A DNA stretch of 64,000 bases from the NCBI GenBank assembly GCA_021582655.1, contig CP091135.1:702549-766548 (forward strand). Reading direction: 5' to 3'. Shown here in pieces: positions 50,963 to 60,562 of the stretch. The stretch is from Nitrosomonas sp. (GTDB lineage Bacteria > Pseudomonadota > Gammaproteobacteria > Burkholderiales > Nitrosomonadaceae). The notes under the pieces are model-generated. The model had not been told where the DNA came from. It worked only from the letters and a program-made list of their open reading frames with translations, and ran no database searches. The position numbers and the translations under genes were made by a program. The first letter of the stretch is position 1; every line of letters starts with the position of its first letter.

Positions 50963-52672
50963 ATGCGTACTTTGAAAGATAAACCAGATTTGCCGACAGA
51001 AGCATCGCCTTCCAATTTTATCCGCAACATCATCGACGAAGACCATCGTACCGGCAAATGGAACGGGCGCGTGGAAACACGCTTTCCGCCGGAGCCCAAC
51101 GGCTATTTGCATATCGGTCACGCCAAAAGTATCTGCCTGAATTTCGGCATCGCGCAGGATTACGGCGGCGTGTGTCATTTGCGCTTTGACGACACCAATC
51201 CGGAAAAGGAAGCGCAGGAATATGCCGATTCGATTTGTGACAGCGTTTCCTGGCTGGGCTTCGATTGGGGAGTGCATCTGTATTATTCGTCCGATTATTT
51301 CGACCAGCTCTATCAATTTGCCGAATATCTGATTACCACAGGCAAAGCCTACGTCGAAAGCCTCTCTGCCGATGAAATCCGCGCATACCGCGGCACCTTG
51401 ACCAGTTCCGGTCAAAACAGTCCGTACCGCGACCGCTCGATTACTGATAATCTGGATTTATTCCGGCGCATGAAAGCCGGCGAATTTCCGGACGGCCAAT
51501 ACGTACTGCGCGCTAAAATCGACATGGCCTCACCCAATATCAACATGCGCGACCCGGTGATTTACCGCATCCGTCACGTGCATCACCAACGCACCGGCGA
51601 TCGCTGGTGCATCTACCCGATGTACGACTATACCCATTGCCTATCCGATGCATTGGAAAAAATCACGCATTCTTTATGCACCTTGGAATTTGAAGATCAC
51701 CGCCCGCTGTACGATTGGGTATTGGATCAGCTCGCTGACAAAGTGCCGTGTCATCCGCAGCAGATCGAATTCGCGCGCCTCAATCTGACTTATACCGTAA
51801 TGAGTAAACGCAAATTGATCGAACTGGTAGAAAGCCGGCTGGTCGACGGTTGGGACGATCCCCGTCTGAGTACGCTGGCCGGCGTGCGCCGCCGCGGATT
51901 TACGCCACGCTCGATCAAGCTGTTCGCCGAACGCATCGGTATCAGTAAGGCGGATTCATGGATCGACATGGGTGTGCTGGAAGATTGTTTGCGCGAAGAT
52001 TTGAACGAACATGCACCGCGCCGTATCGCCATTTTGAAGCCGTTAAAACTGATCATCGACAACTACCCGGAAGATCGGCAAGAAGACTGCTTCGCACCGA
52101 ATCATCCGCAAAAGCCGGAATGGGACAAGCGCGTCATCCCATTTTCCAAGACGTTGTACATCGAACAAGACGATTTTATGGAAACACCGGTTAAAGGTTT
52201 TTTCCGCTTGTTCCCCGGTGCCGAAGTACGGTTGCGCTACGCCTTCATCGTCAAATGCATCCGCATCGACAAGAACGCACAAGGCGGCATCGAAGCGATC
52301 CATTGCACCTACGATCCCGACACCAAAAGCGGCACCTCGGGTGCGGAAGTGCGCAAAGTCAAAGGCAATATCCATTGGTTATCCGCAAAGCATGCGCAGA
52401 TGGCGGAAGTACGTTTGTACGATCGATTATTTTCCGATCCTTACCCGGATAGCGGTGGGAAAGATTACAAAACCGCACTGAATCCCGATTCCAAAGCAAT
52501 CATTACCGCGTACGTCGAGCAATCGCTCAGTGATGCACCGCCCGAACAACACTTTCAATTTGAACGCAACGGCTATTTTGTCGCCGACCGTCTGGACATG
52601 AAGCCTGGCAAACCGGTATTCAATCGCACGGTAACACTGCGCGATTCGTGGGGAAAGGTTACCGGCCCTTAA
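50963..52672 (+). CDS. glnS: Glutaminyl-tRNA synthetase
   Basis: 569 aa class I synthetase. PPEPNGYLHIGHAKSICLNFG (HIGH motif) near residue 40 and the KMSKS-equivalent VMSKRKLIEL near residue 277 are present, followed by the beta-barrel anticodon-binding region. Charging tRNA-Gln directly would make the amidotransferase route unnecessary for Gln. Confidence 0.97.
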   Translation: MRTLKDKPDLPTEASPSNFIRNIIDEDHRTGKWNGRVETRFPPEPNGYLHIGHAKSICLNFGIAQDYGGVCHLRFDDTNPEKEAQEYADSICDSVSWLGFDWGVHLYYSSDYFDQLYQFAEYLITTGKAYVESLSADEIRAYRGTLTSSGQNSPYRDRSITDNLDLFRRMKAGEFPDGQYVLRAKIDMASPNINMRDPVIYRIRHVHHQRTGDRWCIYPMYDYTHCLSDALEKITHSLCTLEFEDHRPLYDWVLDQLADKVPCHPQQIEFARLNLTYTVMSKRKLIELVESRLVDGWDDPRLSTLAGVRRRGFTPRSIKLFAERIGISKADSWIDMGVLEDCLREDLNEHAPRRIAILKPLKLIIDNYPEDRQEDCFAPNHPQKPEWDKRVIPFSKTLYIEQDDFMETPVKGFFRLFPGAEVRLRYAFIVKCIRIDKNAQGGIEAIHCTYDPDTKSGTSGAEVRKVKGNIHWLSAKHAQMAEVRLYDRLFSDPYPDSGGKDYKTALNPDSKAIITAYVEQSLSDAPPEQHFQFERNGYFVADRLDMKPGKPVFNRTVTLRDSWGKVTGP

Positions 52673-52687
52673 AAAGCGAAGTATATG

Positions 52688-52894
52688 AATAGCCCAACCG
52701 ACTCACCTCAAGAAGAACAACACGCTATTCAACGTTACCGACTCTCTGCCACTGCGTTAAAGGATACTCGCCAAGAGGTGCTGATGGATCCAGCAATTTA
52801 CTACCGAAGCAGCAGCGCCACGTCCGACGCATCCAGGATAAAACAACCAGACGGTATTGATCTATTGATTTACGAATTACCAAAGAAACACTGA
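52688..52894 (+). CDS. Small hypothetical protein
   Basis: About 69 aa (ATG at 52688), directly after glnS, with GAAG a few bases upstream. Hydrophilic; contains RYRLSATALKDTRQEVLMDPAIYYRSSS. No family is recognised. Its last codons (AAACACTGA) read through a sequence like the MITE end, which may be chance. Coding status is uncertain. Confidence 0.4.
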   Translation, partial: NSPTDSPQEEQHAIQRYRLSATALKDTRQEVLMDPAIYYRSSSATSDASRIKQPDGIDLLIYELPKKH

Positions 52895-52903
52895 TTTTAT
52901 TCA

Positions 52904-53962
52904 TCAATCAATATAAAACACCCCCGGTTGACGCACCATGATCCAATCGGCTCGATTGTCATGGCGGCATGCGCCATAGCGGAAAGATGGCGGCAATTCG
53001 GGAAATTTAAAACGCAGATCGTAGAACCAGGCACACCATCCTTGTTCCGTAGAATCCACATTCTCCAGTAATGGAAGCCGTGAAAAAGCACGGAAGGAAG
53101 CAAAAGCGGAGGACAGCCAGGCTTCACGAATCAGTGCCGCTCTTGCGGGATCGTTGCCGAACTGATGCCGGATTTGCCAGTTGTTTTCCGCTACCGGACG
53201 ATAGGCGGCAGCCATTCTGAATGGCAACCAGGTCGGCACATCGGCTTGCCGTTCGTCGGTGGATTGCCAGAGATCGATATCCGCCAGATGATAAGTTTCG
53301 CGGTCGCGGATAATGATTTTCCAGTGAAACGGTGAAAGCGGTTGCGGTAATATACTGATTTGCACGCGCGATATCGATTGCGTTTCGACATACCGATTGG
53401 CGATCGCGGCAGCTTGCTGATGCAACGCGGACAAGAAGATCACATAACCGCACAACACCAGCAATGCCACGATAGCCGGAATCCTGTTCTGCGGATAGCA
53501 CCATGAAACAACCAGCCCCGCGATAATGATCGAACTGAACCAAGGGTCGATGACAAACACCAGCGGCAATGAAAAACGTTCGCTGGAAAAAGGTGCGAAC
53601 AGCATCAGCCCGTACGACGTAACCAGATCTCCGGCAATGTGAGCGGCGATGCCCAACCCGGCAGGCAGTACAAATGATCGCCAGGGATAACGCTCGTCAC
53701 TCAACCACGAAAATAACCGGGCCAGCAGACAGGTCCATAAAGGCAAAAGAATCACCGAGTGCGTCGGACCTTGGTGCCAGCTCAGATAGGTCAACGTATC
53801 GATCAAACGCAGCACGAGATCCGCATCGGGAAACGCAGCTGCGGCGGAACCGGTGATGACTTGCAAGCGCAGCGGCAAAACAGCTTTCCCCGGATGCGTT
53901 TGGAATGATGCCGCAGCCCGTACGAACAACGCACCGCTTAGCGCATGTGTGAGCGGATCCAT
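52904..53962 (-). CDS. YdjM-type membrane-bound metal-dependent hydrolase (DUF457)
   Basis: 352 aa. It starts with the family hallmark MDPLTHALSGALF, and HQGPTHSVILLPLW and AGLGIAAHIAGDLVTSYG add the conserved His/Asp residues, set in several membrane helices. The C-terminal 130 residues form a soluble periplasmic-looking domain (WYFDL-type Trp/Tyr-rich). Activity is unproven for the family. Confidence 0.85.
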   Translation of the reverse strand: MDPLTHALSGALFVRAAASFQTHPGKAVLPLRLQVITGSAAAAFPDADLVLRLIDTLTYLSWHQGPTHSVILLPLWTCLLARLFSWLSDERYPWRSFVLPAGLGIAAHIAGDLVTSYGLMLFAPFSSERFSLPLVFVIDPWFSSIIIAGLVVSWCYPQNRIPAIVALLVLCGYVIFLSALHQQAAAIANRYVETQSISRVQISILPQPLSPFHWKIIIRDRETYHLADIDLWQSTDERQADVPTWLPFRMAAAYRPVAENNWQIRHQFGNDPARAALIREAWLSSAFASFRAFSRLPLLENVDSTEQGWCAWFYDLRFKFPELPPSFRYGACRHDNRADWIMVRQPGVFYID

Positions 53963-54045
53963 GACTGAACAAACCGTTGGGATTCTAGTGCACTTCTTGA
54001 CCGGTACCGAACATTGCCACGCCTAAAACAAATCTCAATTGTCTG

Positions 54046-54756
54046 TCAGACTGATTTTACATGTTTCTCAAGTGTGACCGACGTCACCAGCGGCGACGAC
54101 TCGGAAATCACGGTGATTTCGGAAGTCGATTGCGGCTCTGCAGGAGAATGAATTTCGGATTCATTGCGCGGGACACCGTACACCATGTGATCCAATGACT
54201 CGGCATACTTTAACTTATGTGCCAGAAAGTCATGGGTATTCTGCGAATTCTCCGAACCATCCTGCATCCAGTAAGCAAATGTTGCCAGATAAATAGTCGT
54301 CAACGCGGTCTCTTCCAATGCACGACGCAAAAAAACGGCATCGCGTTGCGCCGCTTCGCGCACCCACTGCACCGTACGGCTGACGCGCATAATCGCGGGG
54401 ATCTGGATATGCAGGTGACCGGGCTCCAACTTGGCACCGATCATCTGCCGTGTAACTTTGCGATGCACCGCCAGCGCATCGAGCCAGGCCATAATCAGTC
54501 GCTGCAAACGCTCACGCGGCGGCAGTAACAGGAACCCGGCGGTCTCCGCCGTCTTCAGCATGTGACTATCGGCACGATCAAACCAGGCATCGACCACATC
54601 TTCCTTTTCGCGGAAATTTTCCCGGATATCATCCAATGTAATGCCGAGCTCCGCCGCCACATCAAACAATCGCACCGCTTCCCAGTTTGAGCGCTCCGCA
54701 ATGGCAATCGCCGAATCCATAATCGCTTCACGCAAATCAAGCGTACCTGCCTTCAT
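54046..54756 (-). CDS. TetR-like transcriptional regulator
   Basis: 236 aa from the ATG at 54756, selected for its GGGGGG Shine-Dalgarno and because MKAGTLDLREAIMDSAIAIAERSNWEAVRLFDVAAELGITLDDIRENFREKEDVVDAWF is a complete TetR-type helix-turn-helix. The C-terminal part is helical (ligand/dimer domain; some resemblance to COQ9). Open frame upstream to 55008 is not convincing. The target is unknown. Confidence 0.82.
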   Translation of the reverse strand: MKAGTLDLREAIMDSAIAIAERSNWEAVRLFDVAAELGITLDDIRENFREKEDVVDAWFDRADSHMLKTAETAGFLLLPPRERLQRLIMAWLDALAVHRKVTRQMIGAKLEPGHLHIQIPAIMRVSRTVQWVREAAQRDAVFLRRALEETALTTIYLATFAYWMQDGSENSQNTHDFLAHKLKYAESLDHMVYGVPRNESEIHSPAEPQSTSEITVISESSPLVTSVTLEKHVKSV

Positions 54757-55044
54757 CTTGATCCCCCCTTTCGCGTTAATTGGCATGACGTCATGCAACG
54801 CCATTTTCACTATAACACGAGACCACTTCATTTTCGGCGAGTGATCGTCATCCAATTTGTCGTAACGTTCCTTACTGCGCCGGCCGCTCCACTGCACCGA
54901 CAACCCGGAGATCGGCGAGATTTGCGCGTGCACGTATCCGACGGTAAAAACAGGACCGGCAGCGTTGAATCCGGCAACGACAGGATGATTTAACGATAAA
55001 GCACACAATCCACCCCCAATCGCACCGAATGAAGCCGCATTGCA

Positions 55045-55719
55045 TCAATTGCGAAGTGTCGTGAGCAGCGCCACTAGATCGAAGATGCCAGTAAAAGGCT
55101 CAGGAGCATCGTATGCGGTAAAGCGTGACGCTAGCTGATGCGCGCGCGAACTGGCGATTGTTAAATATTGTCGAGTGAGCTCGAATGAATTTGTTGCACC
55201 CTTGAAGTAGTCCGGAATATGCTTTTTTAAGCACTTCTCTACTTTGCGACGATCAAGCGGAGCTTGGATGTCTTCAAAATGCAGCAATAGCCACAACTCA
55301 AAACTCGGCACCGAAGCAATCGACTTGAAATCAATATCCTGTTTGATATCGTTTTTTATTTTACGATCCAGTGATTCGGCTAACTGTAATGCATCAAAAT
55401 AGCTATCGTGATCGTCACGATCAAATACCGCGTAAACCCTCTCAAATGCGCGTGGTTGGATATTTTTGTGAGGATCGCCATTCTCAAACAACTTTCTGGC
55501 GTACTCCACTACTTGGATGGGGGCTGTACCTAATTCGCTGGGTCGAACCACTACATTAGCAGTATGCAATCGATATAATCTGCGAATTTCCTCGAAGTAA
55601 TTCGGTTCGGTTTTACTGCCTTCGGAAACAATCAGGATGCGATCGTAGCCGGCACGCTGCGCTTGCTTTCGTTCGAGCTGTTGCTTCTGCCTTTCTTTTG
55701 GGGAATTATCCCGCCCCAT
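55045..55719 (-). CDS. RloB-family protein (AbiLii-like)
   Basis: 224 aa. The N-terminal YDRILIVSEGSKTEPNYFEEIRRLY and the mid VFDRDDHDSYFDA are the RloB signature, a Toprim-like fold whose acidic residues (Glu in SEG, Asp pair in DRDD) suggest a metal-dependent nuclease. It pairs with the AAA ATPase immediately upstream; the start codon overlaps the ATPase stop (ATGA-type), so they are translationally coupled. RloB homologues accompany AAA15-type ATPases in restriction loci and in the AbiL abortive-infection system. An anti-phage role is inference. Confidence 0.85.
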   Translation of the reverse strand: MGRDNSPKERQKQQLERKQAQRAGYDRILIVSEGSKTEPNYFEEIRRLYRLHTANVVVRPSELGTAPIQVVEYARKLFENGDPHKNIQPRAFERVYAVFDRDDHDSYFDALQLAESLDRKIKNDIKQDIDFKSIASVPSFELWLLLHFEDIQAPLDRRKVEKCLKKHIPDYFKGATNSFELTRQYLTIASSRAHQLASRFTAYDAPEPFTGIFDLVALLTTLRN

Positions 55720-56987
55720 CAGTGTTTCAGCCTCAAGTTGTGATCCAGGAACGGTATTCCGCCATACCGCCCTGTCAGATATCCACGTTCCAGGGCTTCG
55801 TTCTTGCGCGGACTGAATTCGGATAAACTGACTAATGCCGATGCTTGATCACGATCTTTTTCTACAAGCCATATTTGATCGCGCCGGAATAGGTTAGGTG
55901 CGTCCAGCAGCGAAGTATCGTGGGTGGTAAAAATTAACTGTGCACAGCCAGTGTTGATCTCAAGCCGATGGAACAATCGCACCAGCTCACGCACCAGCAA
56001 TGGGTGCAAACTGGTATCAAGCTCGTCAATGATCAGAACCCGGCTTTTACTCAGAATATCCAGCACCGGACCGGCCAGAAACAGCAGATTCCGTGTGCCA
56101 TTGGATTCGTCCATGAAATCAAAAACGGCCTCACCGCGTGAGGTGATGTGACGGAAACGTAACTGATGCTCCTCCATTTCTTCGAGCCGAACCTCTGTTT
56201 TATCAATTGCCTGATCGAACCGAACAGCCTGCCCCATTACCTTGCGGGTTTCCACATCGATGTCGGCAATACTGATGTCAGCGGCCAAAAGGAAGTCGCG
56301 AATCTTTTGGCGACCGCTTGGTTGCTTCAGCATTTGGATGGACACTTGCGGATTAAGTTGAGTCTGTTCATTGAATATAATCAGTCTATTGGCAAACCAA
56401 TCGAATACCGGACGCAAGCATTCGCTGTTCAATTGCACTGCCATCGATAGGAACAGCGAGTTCGGACGGGTAGCGTTTTCCCAGACATTCTTTGATCCCT
56501 TAAGACCAGAACCAAAACTATAGACATCTTTACCGGTTTCTGTATCAAAACGACGTGTAAACCAGTGCTGCGGCTTGAATGCTTTGTAAACCAGTAAATA
56601 TTCGCTAATGATGCGTTGTGATGTCATGGTGAAACCATACTGAAAGCGCACGCGATCCAGCAAAAAAGTTACTTCAAACTCGGTGGATTGACTGACAGAT
56701 CCGGAGTCGAGCCGGAATGGTTGTACTGCAAATGCTTGGCCGGGCTGAATCACTGATGCCGATTCGATCACCACACCACGCATGTATTGCAATGCTTTAA
56801 CGAGATTGGATTTGCCGCTGGCATTGGCACCGTAGACTACTGCGCTTCGAAGAAGCGTGGGTGCGGCATTGATGCCGGTAGTCCGCGTATTCGTATCCAG
56901 CAAAGATTTATCTTTCGATGCAACAAGGCTAAGCACCTGCTCATCACGGAGACTGCGGAAATTTTTGACACGAAACTCGATCAGCAT
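55719..56987 (-). CDS. AAA15-family ATPase (RloA/AbiLi-like)
   Basis: 422 aa. It begins LIEFRVKNFRSLRDEQVLSL, an SMC/RecF-like ATPase start, with Walker A YGANASGKSNLVKAL near residue 57, the signature region SRGEAVFDFMDESNGTRNLLFLAGP, and Walker B SRVLIIDELDTSLHPLLVRELVRLF near residue 315, followed by LIFTTHDTSLLD. This is the Old/RloA/AbiLi class. Its partner RloB follows directly. Confidence 0.9.
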   Translation of the reverse strand: MLIEFRVKNFRSLRDEQVLSLVASKDKSLLDTNTRTTGINAAPTLLRSAVVYGANASGKSNLVKALQYMRGVVIESASVIQPGQAFAVQPFRLDSGSVSQSTEFEVTFLLDRVRFQYGFTMTSQRIISEYLLVYKAFKPQHWFTRRFDTETGKDVYSFGSGLKGSKNVWENATRPNSLFLSMAVQLNSECLRPVFDWFANRLIIFNEQTQLNPQVSIQMLKQPSGRQKIRDFLLAADISIADIDVETRKVMGQAVRFDQAIDKTEVRLEEMEEHQLRFRHITSRGEAVFDFMDESNGTRNLLFLAGPVLDILSKSRVLIIDELDTSLHPLLVRELVRLFHRLEINTGCAQLIFTTHDTSLLDAPNLFRRDQIWLVEKDRDQASALVSLSEFSPRKNEALERGYLTGRYGGIPFLDHNLRLKH

Positions 56988-57095
56988 GTTATCAACACCA
57001 CAAAAACAGAATAATCATCAATTATGAACAAAATCTCCATAATATCAAATTATTTTCATGATTATCGATGTTCCGAAAAAATGATAAATCTGCAG

Positions 57096-59963
57096 TTACA
57101 CATACTTCACCCCACTGCGTCGCATCCAATATTTCTCGAGTTCGATGAATAAAAACAACAGCAAACCAACCGCAACAATGCGTCCCCATGCCGCCGCGTC
57201 GAGTGCGACGGTGCCGAACAGTTGCTGCATCACCGACCAATAGGTGAACAGCAGTTGCAGTGCCAACAGCAGCGCTATCGCGAACAAGATGTAGCGATTA
57301 CCCAAGAGACCTTGGCGCGAACAGGCGGAAGCGATCAAATAACGGCAATTGAACAAGTAAAAAATTTCGCACATCACCAACGTGTTTACCACCACAGTAC
57401 GACCCGATTCAATACTGCCGCCCTGTACGATTTCCCAGAAATACAGGGAAAAGCCGCCGGCGATCATCAATAGTGCGACGATACCGATGCGCCAAACCAG
57501 GAATCCTGAAAGAATGGATGCGTTCGGATCATGGGGGAAACGGACCATGACATTGCTTTCAGGCCGTTCAAACGCCAGCGAAATGGCCAAAGTCACCGTG
57601 GTTACCATGTTCACCCATAAGATCTGTACCGGTGTGATCGGCAGTGCCATACCAAACAGAATGGCAAGCAGCAAAATCCCTGCCCCGCCGATGCTGGTGG
57701 GCAGAATATAAACCACGGTCTTACGGATGTTATCGTAAACGGCGCGACCTTCTTCCACCGCGTACGCGATCGAGGCGAAATTGTCGTCGGTCAACACCAT
57801 TTCCGCAGCTTCCTTGGCGACTTCCGTGCCGTTTCTTCCCATGGCCACACCAATATCGGCGCGTTTCAGCGCAGGAGCATCATTGACGCCATCGCCGGTC
57901 ATCGCAACAATCTCACCATTCTCTTGCAATGCTTTCACCAAGCGCAGCTTATGTTCCGGGTTGGCGCGCGCAAAAACATCGACATCCGCCACGAGCTTAC
58001 GCAATTGTGCAGCATCCATGCCATCCATTTCCACGCCCGTCACGACTTGACGTCCATCACCGATGCCGATAATCGCACCGATCGAAGCGGCAGTGACACG
58101 ATGATCACCGGTGATCATTTTGACGCGGATACCGGCCGTGCGGCACTGTTTAATGGCAGTAACCGCTTCCTCACGCGGCGGATCGATGATGCCGACCATG
58201 CCCAGCAGCGAAAAACCCGCCGTGACATCGGCAAATGCCAAGGTTTGTTGCTTAGGGGCGCACTGGCTAATCGGTTGCACGAGCGAATCGCCTGGTTGCG
58301 CAGTACTCGCTTCCTTATCCATCTCATGGATAGGTCTTGGTCGCTGTGTTCCGTGCGTCTCGCACTTCATCTCATTCGCCGAATTAATCAACGCTTCCTT
58401 AGCAGCGCACACTCGCACCGCAATGGCAAGAATTCGTTGCCCTGTCGCACTGATCTGTTGGATTTTTCCGTGCCAGAAATCCGGCTGAATGGGGCGATCC
58501 TCCCCCTGGCTGCGTTGATAATCACACATGGCAAGCACTTCTTCCGGAGCACCTTTCACATAGATTAGCCTATGCCCGGCAGGATCACGATGCAGCGTCG
58601 CCATAAAGCGATGCTGCGACTCGAAAGGAATAACATCGAGTCGCGGCAGCATCTCATGTTCCCAATCCGAATCCAATGACGCTTTCCCGGCCAGCGTCAC
58701 CAATGCCGCTTCCGTCGGGTCCCCCTGTATCGACCATACGCCATCCTGCAACCGCAACACGGCATCATTACACAATAATCCGGCCTTGCACAACGCCAGC
58801 AAATCGGCGTGATCCGCGATCTTAATTTCCTGTCCGTGCTGGTAAAACCCGCCTTTGGGGACATAGCCGGTGCCACCGACCTGTATCACCGGCTGACCGG
58901 CGACAATCAGATTCTGCACCGTCATTTCATTGCGCGTCAGCGTCCCGGTCTTATCCGTGCAAATGACGGTTACCGCTCCCAATGTCTCCACCGCGGGTAG
59001 CCTGGATACGATGGCATTGCGCCGGGCCATGTTCTGCACGCCGAGCGCAAGCGTAATCGTCATGATCGCGGGCAAACCTTCCGGGATCGCGGAGATCGCT
59101 ATGCTGACTGCAGCCATGAAAATCTCATTAACCGGGTAATCGTGCCGCCACAAACCGTACCCGAAAATACCGGTAGCCAACAACACGATAATCAACGTCA
59201 ACCAGCGGGAAAAAACCGCCATTTGCCGCAGCAGCGGCGAAGTCAGTCTGTCGACATGCACGATCATTTCGCTGATCCGACCAATCTCGGTATACCGGCC
59301 GGTGGCGACAACAACGCCGCTACCCTGCCCATAAACCACCAGCGTGCTTGAGTACGCCATGCAAAAGCGGTCGCCGATCGTAGCAGTCGTGTCGACAGCG
59401 TTTACCGATTTGTCGACGGCCTCCGATTCCCCCGTCAACGCCGCCTCTTCAATGCGCAAATTCTTGCTACTGAGTAACCGCAAATCGGCAGGCACCTTGT
59501 CGCCGGATTGCAATAAGACGATATCGCCTGGAACCAATTGCACCGAGAAAACCGGCCGCCGCTGCCCATCGCGTATCACCATCGCCGTCGACGACAACAA
59601 TTTTCTGATCGCAGCCAACGCTTTTTCCGCTTTGCCTTCCTGAATAAAGCCGATCAAGGCATTGATGATCACCACGCCGAGGATAACCGCACTATCGACC
59701 CAACGACCCAATGCGGCAGTGATTGCAGCTGCCGCCAGCAGCATGTAGATCAATATGTTATGGAACTGCAATAAAAACCGTATGACAGGACTTACCCCCT
59801 TGCCCGGCATCAATCGATTCTCGCCGCAGCGCATCAACCGCCGGGTAACCTCCGTTTCCGTTAAGCCATCCGGTTTGGCCGCCAACAAATGCATCACTTG
59901 CTCCGGCGTCATCGCGTGCCAAACCGGTGGCTCGCCGTGCGTTTGGGTCGGTTCAGTTGGCAT
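57096..59963 (-). CDS. P2-type cation-transporting ATPase with a MITE-encoded insertion
   Basis: 955 aa. Motifs of a SERCA/PMCA-like P2 ATPase are intact: TGES (178-181), SAIPEGLPA (membrane ion site, 291-299), the phosphorylated Asp in CTDKTGTLT (Asp337), KGAPEEVL, MITGDH and TGDGVNDAPALK, plus ten hydrophobic helices and the N-terminal regulatory segment. It probably exports Ca2+ or a related cation. Residues 522-571 are an in-frame insertion made by a MITE-like element, in the linker between the nucleotide-binding and phosphorylation domains. Confidence 0.93.
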   Translation of the reverse strand: MPTEPTQTHGEPPVWHAMTPEQVMHLLAAKPDGLTETEVTRRLMRCGENRLMPGKGVSPVIRFLLQFHNILIYMLLAAAAITAALGRWVDSAVILGVVIINALIGFIQEGKAEKALAAIRKLLSSTAMVIRDGQRRPVFSVQLVPGDIVLLQSGDKVPADLRLLSSKNLRIEEAALTGESEAVDKSVNAVDTTATIGDRFCMAYSSTLVVYGQGSGVVVATGRYTEIGRISEMIVHVDRLTSPLLRQMAVFSRWLTLIIVLLATGIFGYGLWRHDYPVNEIFMAAVSIAISAIPEGLPAIMTITLALGVQNMARRNAIVSRLPAVETLGAVTVICTDKTGTLTRNEMTVQNLIVAGQPVIQVGGTGYVPKGGFYQHGQEIKIADHADLLALCKAGLLCNDAVLRLQDGVWSIQGDPTEAALVTLAGKASLDSDWEHEMLPRLDVIPFESQHRFMATLHRDPAGHRLIYVKGAPEEVLAMCDYQRSQGEDRPIQPDFWHGKIQQISATGQRILAIAVRVCAAKEALINSANEMKCETHGTQRPRPIHEMDKEASTAQPGDSLVQPISQCAPKQQTLAFADVTAGFSLLGMVGIIDPPREEAVTAIKQCRTAGIRVKMITGDHRVTAASIGAIIGIGDGRQVVTGVEMDGMDAAQLRKLVADVDVFARANPEHKLRLVKALQENGEIVAMTGDGVNDAPALKRADIGVAMGRNGTEVAKEAAEMVLTDDNFASIAYAVEEGRAVYDNIRKTVVYILPTSIGGAGILLLAILFGMALPITPVQILWVNMVTTVTLAISLAFERPESNVMVRFPHDPNASILSGFLVWRIGIVALLMIAGGFSLYFWEIVQGGSIESGRTVVVNTLVMCEIFYLFNCRYLIASACSRQGLLGNRYILFAIALLLALQLLFTYWSVMQQLFGTVALDAAAWGRIVAVGLLLFLFIELEKYWMRRSGVKYV
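58253..58400. mobile_element. MITE-like element copy D inside the P-type ATPase gene
   Basis: The reverse complement starts AAGGAAGCGTTGATTAATTC, continues with ATGAAGTGCGAGACGCACGG and ends with GCTCGTGCAACCGATTAGCC, base for base like the copy at 47431. A CTAAG repeat flanks it (sense strand, both edges). It is read through in frame as about 50 codons; the TAG seen near the end of copy C in the same frame is CAA here. Confidence 0.85.
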
Positions 59964-60028
59964 CGGTGTTTTCCTTCGCTACAATGAGGATCGGTTTTCT
60001 TACTTCATACTATCTCAGTGGGGCTATC

Positions 60029-60562
60029 ATGAAACACTTTATCATTCTGACAGCGCTGGTGACTATCGTGATCAGCAGCACAGCACATGCCACAGGGCGA
60101 GTGCCGTTCGGGCACCAGGTGGTCGCGGTGCAAAACTATAGCCGCATCACCGAGCAAATCGCACTTTCCGGTTTGATCAGCGACGGCGGCGTGCCGGCGC
60201 TGGCGGCGACCGGTATTAAAACGGTGATCGATTTACGTACCAAAAATGAGGGCACCGCCGAAGAAAGATCGCTGGTCGACGGTGCGGGTATGATATATGT
60301 GAATATTCCCACCACGGTCGCGGGAATCACCAAAGAGCAACTCGCCGAGTTCGCTAAGGTGATGGAGTCCGTGCAGCGTCCGCTGCTGATTCATTGCGGC
60401 TCCGGCAATCGCGCAAGCGCAATGTGGGCCAGCTATCAAATCACCAAGGGTATGGATCCGGAAGCAGCGCTTGAAAATGCCCGAAAAACCGGATTGCGCC
60501 CCCCATTAGAAGAAAAAATTCGTGAAGCGATAGCCGACAACAGCCTTTGCGTCAATTGCTGA
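60029..60562 (+). CDS. Secreted DUF442/TIGR01244-type phosphatase-like protein
   Basis: 177 aa from the ATG at 60029; the longer frame from 59927 runs over the ATPase start and is rejected. A signal peptide (MKHFIILTALVTIVISSTAHA) precedes a dual-specificity-phosphatase fold: TVIDLRTKNEGTAEE, then LLIHCGSGNRASAMWA, a Cys-x4-Arg loop as in the beta-lactamase-hydrolase-like family rather than Cys-x5-Arg of true PTPs. Periplasmic; the substrate is unknown. It diverges from the ATPase gene. Confidence 0.82.
   Translation: MKHFIILTALVTIVISSTAHATGRVPFGHQVVAVQNYSRITEQIALSGLISDGGVPALAATGIKTVIDLRTKNEGTAEERSLVDGAGMIYVNIPTTVAGITKEQLAEFAKVMESVQRPLLIHCGSGNRASAMWASYQITKGMDPEAALENARKTGLRPPLEEKIREAIADNSLCVNC

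Noticed and set aside
52885-52912. GAAACACTGATT after the small ORF downstream of glnS, resembling a MITE end
   Set aside because: Only about 12 nt match, no second end is found, and the sequence runs straight into the hydrolase gene.
54757-55008. N-terminal extension of the TetR-like regulator
   Set aside because: The Shine-Dalgarno and helix-turn-helix start fit the ATG at 54756; the extension has no domain character.
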